Source of the DNA: Candidatus Poribacteria bacterium
GTDB taxonomy: Bacteria; Abyssobacteria; SURF-5
Length of the DNA stretch: 7,693 nt
Reading direction: 5' to 3'
NCBI GenBank assembly: GCA_016215705.1
Contig: JACRIR010000128.1
Coordinates: 1 to 7,693 of the forward strand
Below are positions 1 to 5,770 of the stretch, piece after piece; position 1 is the first letter of the stretch, and each line of letters opens with the position of its first letter. The notes below the pieces were generated by a model. The model was not told the origin of the DNA. It ran no database searches and worked only from the letters and a program-made list of their open reading frames with translations. A program made the translations under genes and the position numbers.

Positions 1-15
1 AGTGTCGAGAAGATT

Positions 16-564
16 CTAGCGGGTCACTGTTTCCACAATTTTGAATATCCACGATGCTGTGGCCGCAGTGCCCAACAGCCACGAGATTTTTATCCATGGC
101 AGTTTCATCGCGGCGCCGATAGCGTTCTTGCCGGAGATTGCGGCGCCAATGGCGATTGGGAGAAGAGCGACGCATGCGATGAAGCCGAGCGCGCCTGCCG
201 GCTGGGCTAGCACTGCTTTTCGCACTTCACCTCGCGCCATGTGAGCGAACGCAGTCGTCATGCCGCAGAAGGGGCATGGCAATCCTGTGAGCGCATAGAA
301 GCTGCAGGGGTGAAGCCACAATTGTTCGTGGGTGCCGAGTCCGCGCGGATCAGGCTTGAGCCAAAACGAAAGTAGCAGTATCGCCACAAGGCCCAAGGCC
401 GCGCACAAATGGGCAGTCCGAACCGCGAGAGTTTTGTTCGTTCGATGGGACGTGTCGGGTTTCGCGATGGCTTCATTTTGGATCTTGGATCCCCGATCGG
501 AGTCGAGGACAGGTTTTGGATTTTCGATTGAAAACCCTGTGATCGGTGAAATTCGTGGTTCCAA
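16..564 (-). CDS. DUF2752 domain membrane protein
   Basis: The predicted product has 182 residues and is of unknown function. Its core fits the DUF2752 family: a Trp-Leu-His-Pro-Cys stretch near residues 73-77, then a LTGLPCPFCGMTTAF segment near residues 82-96 whose Cys-x-x-Cys-Gly (Cys87 and Cys90) is the family hallmark. Hydrophobic segments lie near residues 54-69, 110-130 and 155-175, so it is probably an inner-membrane protein. I chose the TTG at 564 because AGAAGAGG (572-579) sits 7 nt upstream, only just after the stop of the preceding gene. The frame is open back to an ATG at 681, but that start would lie deep inside the upstream gene. Residues 8-31 are encoded by repeat-like DNA (476-530) and look low in information, so a start nearer residue 53 (TTG at 408) is possible, although it has no ribosome binding site. 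It is the last gene of a three-gene minus-strand run. Family assignment is fairly secure; function is unknown. Confidence 0.75.
   Translation of the reverse strand: MEPRISPITGFSIENPKPVLDSDRGSKIQNEAIAKPDTSHRTNKTLAVRTAHLCAALGLVAILLLSFWLKPDPRGLGTHEQLWLHPCSFYALTGLPCPFCGMTTAFAHMARGEVRKAVLAQPAGALGFIACVALLPIAIGAAISGKNAIGAAMKLPWIKISWLLGTAATASWIFKIVETVTR
476..530. repeat. TTGGAT-type dispersed repeat read as coding sequence
   Basis: The plus strand shows recurring TTTTGGAT, CTTGGAT and TTTTGGATTTTCGATTG words. They resemble the spacer repeat at 4393-4418 (GATTTTGGATTGCGG and following bases). Here the repeat falls in the first 30 or so codons of the DUF2752 gene and, read on the minus strand, gives a peptide containing IENPKP and SKIQN. 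Such peptides are typical of translated intergenic repeats rather than of a conserved domain. Confidence 0.5.
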
Positions 565-571
565 AATATGA

Positions 572-579
572 CCTCTTCT
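572..579 (-). promoter_or_regulatory. Ribosome binding site deciding the TTG start of the DUF2752 gene
   Basis: On the minus strand AGAAGAGG lies 7 nt before the TTG at 562-564 and just downstream of the previous gene's TAA (581-583). This favours a TTG start and translational coupling with the upstream gene. Confidence 0.5.
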
Positions 580-580
580 C

Positions 581-1234
581 TTACGAGTGAGTTTGTTGCT
601 GCTCTGCTTGAGCGGCTTCGAGGCCGAAGACGTCGCGATAGGCTGCGGCGGAGGCGGCGAGCACCAGAGGCGTTGTGACAAGCCAACCGATTGTGACGCA
701 GTATCCCGCCATTTCTATGATCCACAAAACGAGTCCGAACAACAGGAATTGCACCATATTCTCTTTCACCTTGTTGAAACTGGTGGAGATGGGTCCCTCG
801 GCGCCTGCTTTGTGTTGGACTATGAGTTGAAACGCAAAAAGAAAAGCTGTTTGAAGCAGGGTCAGCAAGGCGATCCCTATGAGAGAGGGAACCACACAAA
901 GCGCAAAGCCGCCGTAAGTGATTGCCAGGCACACGAGAGTAAGTACAAAGAAGATAAGCCCGACCGTAAATGACTGGCCGAAGAAGTCGAACCCTTTGAA
1001 AAGCCGTCTCACATCCGCCTTGCCTCCCTGCATGCGGTCGAATATCATCAAGTACATGCCGCATGTGAGGGGGCCGTAGAGGATGAGACCTCCGAGGCAA
1101 GTTCCTATTATCACATTGTAGATCAGACTTGCGAGCAGAAACATGCCTATGTCTGAAACGAATATGCCCCATCCGTCCCGGAGCCAATCGCCGATTTTCA
1201 CTTCGGGAGCGCCGCCAGCAGTGTTGGTCGTCAT
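581..1234 (-). CDS. Polytopic integral membrane protein, uncharacterised
   Basis: This 217-residue protein is mostly hydrophobic, with probable membrane-spanning regions near residues 26-56, 87-108, 112-140 and 160-198. The loop after the first hydrophobic block reads GMYLMIFDRMQGGKADVRRLFKGF in pieces (about 59-82), and the C-terminal end carries AAAYRDVFG (196-204). Both are reminiscent of the broad DUF4013/DUF2189-like class of multi-spanning proteins that also includes glycerophosphodiester phosphodiesterase membrane domains. No catalytic motif is visible. The ATG at 1234 is well supported by AAGGAGGG on the minus strand (1241-1248). It lies 51 nt after the end of the upstream membrane gene and 16 nt before the likely TTG start of the DUF2752 gene, so the three are probably co-transcribed. 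The short C-terminal tail is rich in Gln and Ala. The gene is clearly real; the exact family and role are uncertain. Confidence 0.8.
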   Translation of the reverse strand: MTTNTAGGAPEVKIGDWLRDGWGIFVSDIGMFLLASLIYNVIIGTCLGGLILYGPLTCGMYLMIFDRMQGGKADVRRLFKGFDFFGQSFTVGLIFFVLTLVCLAITYGGFALCVVPSLIGIALLTLLQTAFLFAFQLIVQHKAGAEGPISTSFNKVKENMVQFLLFGLVLWIIEMAGYCVTIGWLVTTPLVLAASAAAYRDVFGLEAAQAEQQQTHS

Positions 1235-1285
1235 GGTATTCCCTCCTTGTTTGATGAAACGTTGCCAAAATCCCTACTGCAGTTG

Positions 1286-1864
1286 TCACGGCAAAGGTTC
1301 AAATTGGCGTCTTACCGACTCAATGTTAAGGCAAATCAGAAGGGCTACCGGATAAGCAAGTTTCACGAGCGCAGAGAGGGTCCCGAAGACGACGTTGAGG
1401 ACCATCTGCGACGCCTGCGGGAATCCGCCACCCATCTTTGCCAGGAGAGGGTATAGGAAGAATATGCTGATGCCAAAATCGATGAGCACCCACGCAATCT
1501 CTGCTACCGCCACGCCGATTGAAAGGTTCCGCCCCCACGCCTTCAGTCTCAGCAAGCCGACTCCTCCGAAACAGAGAGAGACGCCTAGTATCAAAAGCAC
1601 AAAGCCCTTGATCATCGAATAGGATCGAACTGGGCCGCTCAGCATCATCTCGAGGGGGGGCATCTCTCTTCCTTGCATCCGGGCGAGACTCTCGAGAAAG
1701 TCCGTAAAAGCTGAGGCGGACAGAGACGCGAGAAACGCGCCCAGACCGCAGCACAGGCGAAAAAGCGAACCATAGACGATGTTGAAGATGCCGAGCGCCA
1801 CCACGATTCCCGAGGCTTTCCGTGGCAGGGGAGGCGGGACATCAAAAACGTAGGGAGTGGTCAC
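1286..1864 (-). CDS. Four-helix membrane protein, uncharacterised
   Basis: This 192-residue protein has a short proline-rich N-terminus (VPPPLPRKAS, residues 9-18) and four likely membrane helices near 19-46, 83-105, 115-141 and 153-180. It ends in a positively charged segment containing SVRRQF, which suggests a cytoplasmic C-terminus. The stretch GLLRLKAWGRNLSIG (103-117) resembles the short loop between helices in many small bacterial membrane proteins of unknown function, and I cannot name a family with confidence. Translation starts at a GTG (1862-1864) with AGGAG at 1871-1875, 6 nt upstream, so the start is good. It is the first gene of the three-gene membrane operon. A candidate sigma70 promoter lies at 2103-2131, which would leave a leader of about 230 nt containing the inverted-repeat element at 1894-2004. 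The proline-rich start followed by membrane helices is a common arrangement among uncharacterised envelope proteins. Confidence 0.8.
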   Translation of the reverse strand: MTTPYVFDVPPPLPRKASGIVVALGIFNIVYGSLFRLCCGLGAFLASLSASAFTDFLESLARMQGREMPPLEMMLSGPVRSYSMIKGFVLLILGVSLCFGGVGLLRLKAWGRNLSIGVAVAEIAWVLIDFGISIFFLYPLLAKMGGGFPQASQMVLNVVFGTLSALVKLAYPVALLICLNIESVRRQFEPLP

Positions 1865-1893
1865 TCCGCTCTCCTTTCATGCATCAAGATGCC

Positions 1894-2004
1894 CTAGTGT
1901 CAGGTCAAGTTAATTTTGTTGGTATCTGTAAGGGCACGGCGCGCCGTGCCCCTACGAAGAACCAAGCGCCGGTACCAGCAATCTTTGTCGTGACAGTACA
2001 CTAG
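1894..2004. repeat. MITE-like inverted-repeat element, 111 bp
   Basis: The ends are CTAGTGT (1894-1900) and ACACTAG (1998-2004), exact reverse complements. The match continues inward imperfectly: CTAGTGTCAGGTCA on the left against CTAGTGTACTGTCA on the right when read inward, then ATTTTGTTGGTATCTG (1913-1928) against AGATTGCTGGTACCGG (complement of 1969-1984). The arms are therefore about 35 nt with one small indel. A GC-rich palindrome sits between them. Both ends carry TA inside CTAG, as expected for a TA (or CTAG) target duplication. It has no coding capacity. I infer a non-autonomous element or a large cruciform-type repeat; the mobilising family is not identifiable from this copy alone. 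Confidence 0.55.
1928..1955. repeat. GC-rich perfect palindrome
   Basis: GGGCACGGCGCGCCGTGCCC (1932-1951) is a perfect 20-nt palindrome. Including GTA and TAC flanks it spans 28 nt with one mismatched pair (1931/1952). Similar GTAGGGGC...GCCCCTAC palindromes occur as dispersed repeats in several bacterial phyla. It would fold to a strong hairpin if transcribed. Confidence 0.75.
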
Positions 2005-2015
2005 TCTTGAACCAG

Positions 2016-2036
2016 GAATGATGAATGATGAATGAT
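2016..2036. repeat. Tandem 7-mer GAATGAT, three copies
   Basis: GAATGAT occurs three times without interruption, followed by GAAA. It lies immediately right of the inverted-repeat element. It is the kind of short period-7 spacer repeat found scattered in some bacterial genomes, and no function is evident. Confidence 0.8.
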
Positions 2037-2102
2037 GAAAAGCGAATCACCATTGCCCGGCAGATTCCCGGAATACATTGAATTTGCTTGGATTGCAGAC
2101 AA

Positions 2103-2131
2103 ATCCTATCATAGCACCCTATGGGTGTCAA
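2103..2131 (-). promoter_or_regulatory. Candidate sigma70 promoter for the membrane operon
   Basis: On the minus strand a perfect TTGACA (-35, 2126-2131) is separated by 17 nt from TAGGAT (-10, 2103-2108, four of six consensus bases). Transcription would begin near 2096 and run through the inverted-repeat element before the GTG at 1864. The spacer contains the dyad CACCC-TAT-GGGTG (2115-2127), which overlaps the -35 box and could be an operator; that role is inference. Confidence 0.5.
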
Positions 2132-2151
2132 GGAAAGCAAGGAGAGTTTTT

Positions 2152-2180
2152 TTGAGAATTTCCTTGCCGGGGTGTATAAT
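2152..2180 (+). promoter_or_regulatory. Near-consensus sigma70 promoter upstream of the DUF1285 gene
   Basis: TTGAGA (2152-2157) is followed by a 17-nt spacer and a perfect TATAAT (2175-2180), only one base off consensus overall. Transcription would start near 2187, giving a leader of about 134 nt before the ATG at 2321. Its -35 box is 20 nt from the -35 box of the opposing promoter, so the two are back to back. Confidence 0.65.
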
Positions 2181-2320
2181 TGTTGCAATCGCTCACCTCA
2201 TTTTTCTTGCGGGAAGGTGTGGATCTTTGTCTCGTTCAATAGTCTTGGAGACATGGAAACATTTGTCAAGGCGATGACCATCACTCAATACTGAGAATTG
2301 TTCAAGACAGTGAGCTACCT

Positions 2321-2875
2321 ATGAGCCGCAGAGAGCGCGACTTTTCCACGAGGCCGAAGCGACAGCCATCGCGCGAACGGATGCCTGCGCGCGAGATTGA
2401 ATTCGAAGGACCAATCGGCACGATTCATTTGCTGGAGGGTGGAGCGGCGCGCTACGAACTGCGGATAGACGCCGAAGGAAGATGGTTTCATGAGGGTGTC
2501 GAAATCGTTCGCGACGATATCCGGGTCCTCTTTTCGCGGAGTCTGGTTCGCCGTAAAAACGGCGAATACTACGTTGAAATTGCCAACGATGAATTTCCCG
2601 TAATTGTGGAGGACGTTCCTCTCATCGTAGCTCGAGTTACCCGGAACCCGAAGGGAGACCTCATGTTGTTGTTGAATGACGGCGCTGCTGAAAGGCTCGA
2701 GGCGCGCACGATTATTTTCAGGGACAACGTGCCCTATTGTGACGTAAGGAGCAACATCGAAGCCCGTTTTTCGAGGCCTGCCTACTATCAGCTTGCCCAG
2801 TTCATCGAGTATGACGAGAAGGAAAAAAAGTATTACCTTATGGCGGATGGCAAGACGGTCTATCTTGACGCTTAG
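2321..2875 (+). CDS. DUF1285 family protein
   Basis: This 184-residue soluble protein matches the DUF1285 pattern. The N-terminal part has IDAEGRWFHEGVEI (49-62), followed by a short helix leading to an LFSRSL segment (70-75). Next come EDVPLIVARV (97-106), PYCDVRSNIEARFSRPAYYQL (in pieces, 138-158) and a C-terminal beta segment ending KTVYLDA. The domain normally fills proteins of about 150-200 residues, so the length fits. No biochemical role is established for the family to my knowledge, and no catalytic triad or metal motif stands out. The first 22 residues are Arg-rich and precede the conserved part. An alternative ATG at 2381 (residue 21) would remove them, and neither start has a strong ribosome binding site. 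A good promoter lies at 2152-2180. The next gene starts 86 nt downstream on the same strand and may be co-transcribed. Confidence 0.82.
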   Translation: MSRRERDFSTRPKRQPSRERMPAREIEFEGPIGTIHLLEGGAARYELRIDAEGRWFHEGVEIVRDDIRVLFSRSLVRRKNGEYYVEIANDEFPVIVEDVPLIVARVTRNPKGDLMLLLNDGAAERLEARTIIFRDNVPYCDVRSNIEARFSRPAYYQLAQFIEYDEKEKKYYLMADGKTVYLDA

Positions 2876-2910
2876 GACAATCCGTTGCGCGCACTTTTCT
2901 TGGTAGCGCC

Positions 2911-2933
2911 TGACCGCGCCTGCGACGCGGTCA
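2911..2933. repeat. Hairpin between the DUF1285 and lipoprotein genes
   Basis: TGACCGCG (2911-2918) pairs perfectly with CGCGGTCA (2926-2933) around a 7-nt loop. No T-run follows, so it is not a canonical intrinsic terminator. It could stabilise or attenuate a transcript shared by the flanking genes. Only the fold is seen directly. Confidence 0.55.
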
Positions 2934-2961
2934 ATTGTGGGAGAGAGAGGCAGAGACAAAC

Positions 2962-3693
2962 ATGCGAAATGCGGCCATATTCGCGCTGTCAGTTTGCCTA
3001 GTCGCAATCTGCTCCTGCGCGCAGACCAAGTCAGTGAAGATATATGAAGACTTGCGAACGGGGGTGGCTCTTCGCAAGGTCATTCCCCGCGATGCGCCGT
3101 CTTCCATGCCGCCCTATTCCCACCCCTTTAGCTTTCAGCTTGAAGATTTGAAGTTTCTTCTGAGCACAATAGGATATTCCGAAAAAGGTTTCTTCGGATG
3201 GTCGGAGGCTCCGCGAGTTTTCAGCGCCGAGGAGCTCTACCGGCTGACGCCCCACCTGGTCCAGGCCTTCGAAAGGGCCGCTCCCGAAGAGGAAGTGCTG
3301 TTCCACCTCACAACGGCGAAGCCGGGGATGGTGTTCGCCTCTGATCGATTCACCAGCGGAGCAATGTTTGTCAAAGACAAGAAGCTCAATTGTCTATTTG
3401 CCAACGTAAACATAAGGCCACACGTGACCGAGGCGCAAGACGGTGACCCTCGCATCTACTACTCCGGCGCATTGTGGAGGCTTGCCAAGGGGGAGTGGCA
3501 AACTCTCTTCGAGGACGAAAAAGGAACTCATCACAATTGGATTGTGCTGGACATAGAGGCCGGTCTTGCCGAGAAGAAGCGGGTGGATCAATCCGTCCGT
3601 CAGGAACTCAGACGGCGCGTTTTCAGGAAGCGACCTGCCGAAGGGACCGACTGGCAGGATTGGCAACCTGACGAGTGGATCCCGCCAAGATGA
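2962..3693 (+). CDS. Exported protein or lipoprotein of unknown function
   Basis: I chose the ATG at 2962, giving 243 residues, with an AGAGAGG purine tract ending 11 nt upstream; an in-frame TTG at 2935 would add nine residues that spoil the signal peptide. Residues 1-19 form a short signal sequence: a positive N-terminus, the hydrophobic AIFALSVCLVAI core, then CSCAQT. Cys19 preceded by I-C-S is a plausible but imperfect lipobox. Cleavage by signal peptidase I after Ala20 is the alternative. The mature part has no repeat or catalytic motif I recognise. It is rich in aromatic residues (KGFFGW 75-80, IYYSGALWRL 165-174) and ends in an Arg/Lys-rich helix (about 204-224) followed by a Trp-rich tail (WQDWQPDEW, 231-239). 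It most likely sits in the envelope. It follows the DUF1285 gene by 86 nt and may share its promoter. The reading frame looks genuine; the function is unknown. Confidence 0.72.
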   Translation: MRNAAIFALSVCLVAICSCAQTKSVKIYEDLRTGVALRKVIPRDAPSSMPPYSHPFSFQLEDLKFLLSTIGYSEKGFFGWSEAPRVFSAEELYRLTPHLVQAFERAAPEEEVLFHLTTAKPGMVFASDRFTSGAMFVKDKKLNCLFANVNIRPHVTEAQDGDPRIYYSGALWRLAKGEWQTLFEDEKGTHHNWIVLDIEAGLAEKKRVDQSVRQELRRRVFRKRPAEGTDWQDWQPDEWIPPR

Positions 3694-3768
3694 TGCGAAA
3701 GGGCAAAGACGAAAGATAAAAGGACAGAATGTGGCGCATGTGTCTCAATCTCGTCGCTTTTGTCTATC

Positions 3769-3797
3769 TTGACAGCATTTCTGCCCAAGCGTAAAAT
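3769..3797 (+). promoter_or_regulatory. Strong sigma70 promoter for the FHA gene
   Basis: A perfect TTGACA (3769-3774), an exact 17-nt spacer and TAAAAT (3792-3797, one base from consensus) precede the FHA gene. Transcription should start near 3804, about 60 nt before the ATG. This suggests the FHA gene is expressed separately from the lipoprotein gene upstream. Confidence 0.7.
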
Positions 3798-3863
3798 ATG
3801 CGTAAAGGAACATCGTTTGACGCGCCGGCAAAGAAACTGGTTTGAGCAAGGCGAAAGCCTAGT

Positions 3864-4370
3864 ATGAAAATAGCTGTCGTAAAAGGCGCAGAAGAGGGAA
3901 CGGTATTCAGGCTGCATGACGGCGTAAACAGCGTCGGGCGCGACGTGACAAGCCGTGTGAGGCTGCTTGATCCTCGGGTATCGCGCAAGCATTGTAAGAT
4001 TCGCAAAGTAGGGCAGTCGCTATTTTTGTCTGACCTTGGCACGAAGAATGGCACGTCCGTCAACGGCGCTTCGGTAACTGAGCAGGAACTCAAGCTCGGT
4101 GACCAGATCAAGGTGGGGAGCACAATCCTCAGAGTCGTCGGCGAAGACTACGTGTCGGAAAAGATTGCTCGGTTGCCTCGTCCCGTATCGTCTCTCAGGC
4201 GATTCTTTACTGCAATTCGCAGAGAGAAGGCAGAAGCAGAAGTGGAGGAGGGTGAGTTCAGGAAATTCAAGCGTCGTCGCTTTCGCCCCATCTGGCGGCC
4301 CTCGGTCGATACGGATCCGCCGGAAGGCCGTCAGGAGACGGTAATGTCGCGGACCGATCCGGATTCATAA
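3864..4370 (+). CDS. FHA domain protein (phosphothreonine-binding adaptor)
   Basis: This 168-residue protein has one forkhead-associated domain at about residues 3-93. The diagnostic residues are all present: Gly25-Arg26 in SVGRD, Ser40-Arg41-x-His43 in VSRKHC, and SDLGTKNGTSVNG (56-68) with Asn62-Gly63 and Asn67-Gly68. Arg26, Ser40 and the loop asparagine are the residues that bind phosphothreonine peptides in known FHA domains, so binding should be intact. The remaining 75 residues are a hydrophilic tail: basic patches (RRFFTAIRR 112-120, KFKRRRFRP 134-142), an acidic stretch between them (EAEVEEGE 124-131), and a Ser/Thr-containing end with RQETVMSRT (156-164). There is no membrane helix or second domain. 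No kinase or secretion gene lies nearby, so its partner is unknown. A strong promoter precedes it (3769-3797), but the ribosome binding site is weak (AAGG about 12 nt upstream). Confidence 0.9.
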   Translation: MKIAVVKGAEEGTVFRLHDGVNSVGRDVTSRVRLLDPRVSRKHCKIRKVGQSLFLSDLGTKNGTSVNGASVTEQELKLGDQIKVGSTILRVVGEDYVSEKIARLPRPVSSLRRFFTAIRREKAEAEVEEGEFRKFKRRRFRPIWRPSVDTDPPEGRQETVMSRTDPDS

Positions 4371-4392
4371 GAAACAGGCGGAAGGAACAACC

Positions 4393-4418
4393 GATTTTGG
4401 ATTGCGGATTTCGGATTG
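4393..4418. repeat. TTGGAT/CGGATT spacer repeat
   Basis: GATTTTGGATTGCGGATTTC and the following GGATTG consist of alternating variants of a GGATT word. It lies between the convergent ends of the FHA and glycoside hydrolase genes and resembles the repeat at 476-530. No terminator hairpin is visible in this convergent spacer. Confidence 0.6.
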
Positions 4419-4458
4419 GGCAAAGAAGAAGCAGGCGTCTCTCTGTTCCCATTTCTCG

Positions 4459-5754
4459 TCAATCGAACCAAGCCGGGTCGAGTTTGTTCTGCGCCGCTAT
4501 CTTTGCATAAATCCATGCGCTGGGGCGGGGCGAGCGTTTCTGCGTATTGTAGTCGACCTCGACGAGGCCAAACCGGGGTTTGAGTCCTGCCTCCCACTCG
4601 AAATTATCCAGCAGCGACCAATGAAAATAGCCGCGAACGTCGGCGCCATCGCGCATTGCCACATGTATCTGAGTCAAATGGTCCCGGAGACAGCGTTGTC
4701 TTAGGGAATCATTTATTGCCGGGACTCCGTTCTCGGTGACATATATGGGTTTACCGTAGCGTTTAAGGCGCATCAAGGCGCGATGGATGCCTTCGGGATA
4801 GAGTTCCCATCCCAGGTCGCTGGTTTCGCTGCCCGGGCGCGCAAGGTATTCCATGAACAACGCCAGGGGCTTGGCCAAGTCAAACTTCACCATTTCCCTC
4901 GTGTAATAGTTCAGTCCGATGAAGTCTTGCGTGGCCGTAAGGAGCTGTACCTTTTGGCCGATTCCGATCGGCCACGCCAGCCTGCCGGTTTCGATGGCGT
5001 CCAGGAACCACCAGTTGAACACGAAGTTGCTGAGGCCGGCGAGCGCTTTTTCGATCACGTGATTGCGCCTCAAGGGATCGAACAGGCGAATGTGTTTCGC
5101 TATTCCGACGCTGCAACCCGGCCCCTGTGAAGTTTCGTGAATGATATGATATGCGAGCGCGTGCGCTCGCAGCATATTGGTCATCACTATCGCAGCGCTC
5201 CGGGGGCTCTTCTTCCCCGGTGGCCAAATGCCGTCCATGTAGCTCATATAAGCATACACGGTAGGCTCATTTATCGTGTTCCAGAAGCGGATGAGGGCGC
5301 CCAATTCAGTTGCCACAACCTTCGCATAGCGTGTGAAATGCTCGACTACCTGCGGATTCTCCCACCCACCTTCCCTTGAAAGCCATAGAGGATTGGTGAA
5401 ATGGTGGAGTGTGACCATGGGCTCGATTCCGCGTTCGCGAAGGGCCTCCAGAACTCGCCGATAGTGCGCGATCTCATTTGACGAATACACGCCTTTCTGA
5501 GGCTCGATGCGGCTCCACTCGAGGGACAGGCGGTGGGCATTGTGACGGAATTCTCTTATGAGATCGAAATCTTGGCGGTATCTGTCGTATTGATCGCACG
5601 CTGTTTCAGAAGTAGTCCCATCCGCTATGACGCCGGGCCTATGTTCCCACTCCCACCAATCGTTATTTCGATTATTGCCTTCGACCTGATGCGCCGCCGT
5701 CGCAGCACCCCACAGGAATCCCTTGGGGAATTCGAGTATTCTGTTTGTATTCAT
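4459..5754 (-). CDS. Family 1 glycoside hydrolase, probable beta-glucosidase
   Basis: The 431-residue product is a full-length GH1 retaining beta-glycosidase. It opens with the family signature FPKGFLWGAATAAHQVEG (residues 9-26), with Gln23 in the sugar-binding position. The acid/base glutamate is Glu163 in NTINEPTVYAY, and the nucleophile is Glu341 in YVTENGVP. TLHHFTNPLWL (115-125) supplies the conserved His117. The glucose-contacting segment HWSLLDNFEWEAG (378-390) has Glu386, as in enzymes acting on unphosphorylated beta-glucosides or beta-galactosides, and I see no 6-phospho-sugar signature. There is no signal peptide, so it should act in the cytoplasm on imported oligosaccharides. I prefer the ATG at 5754, with GGGAGG 9 nt upstream; a frame extension to 5796 runs into a purine-rich repeat. 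It stands alone, without transporter or regulator in the window, 254 nt downstream of mqnC. Exact substrate cannot be read from sequence. Confidence 0.93.
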   Translation of the reverse strand: MNTNRILEFPKGFLWGAATAAHQVEGNNRNNDWWEWEHRPGVIADGTTSETACDQYDRYRQDFDLIREFRHNAHRLSLEWSRIEPQKGVYSSNEIAHYRRVLEALRERGIEPMVTLHHFTNPLWLSREGGWENPQVVEHFTRYAKVVATELGALIRFWNTINEPTVYAYMSYMDGIWPPGKKSPRSAAIVMTNMLRAHALAYHIIHETSQGPGCSVGIAKHIRLFDPLRRNHVIEKALAGLSNFVFNWWFLDAIETGRLAWPIGIGQKVQLLTATQDFIGLNYYTREMVKFDLAKPLALFMEYLARPGSETSDLGWELYPEGIHRALMRLKRYGKPIYVTENGVPAINDSLRQRCLRDHLTQIHVAMRDGADVRGYFHWSLLDNFEWEAGLKPRFGLVEVDYNTQKRSPRPSAWIYAKIAAQNKLDPAWFD

Positions 5755-5770
5755 GCGGTAATGCCTCCCA

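Larger units (their letters stand above)
1865..2320. other. Divergent intergenic region, 456 bp, no confident gene
   Basis: This spacer separates the leftward membrane operon from the rightward DUF1285 gene. It contains an inverted-repeat element (1894-2004), a triplicated 7-mer (2016-2036), and two back-to-back promoter candidates (2103-2131 minus, 2152-2180 plus). The remaining 140 nt or so before the DUF1285 start are a probable untranslated leader with one weak 13-residue reading frame. The longer open frames here begin inside repeats, cross both promoters, and show no family resemblance. Confidence 0.7.

Noticed and set aside
258-1289. Long 343-codon minus-strand open frame overlapping the first two membrane genes
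   Set aside because: It is in a shifted frame relative to two clearly hydrophobic, well-started proteins. Its translation is Arg- and Ser-rich with no domain, as expected for an antisense or shifted shadow.
2032-2277. 81-codon plus-strand open frame in the divergent spacer
   Set aside because: It starts inside the GAATGAT repeat, crosses both predicted promoters, and has no good ribosome binding site or recognisable domain.
2315-3007. 230-codon minus-strand open frame opposite the DUF1285 gene
   Set aside because: The plus-strand frame matches DUF1285; the antisense product resembles nothing and spans two sense genes.
4371-4458. Bidirectional terminator between the convergent FHA and GH1 genes
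   Set aside because: The spacer holds only the GGATT-type repeat; no stable stem followed by a T-run is visible on either strand.
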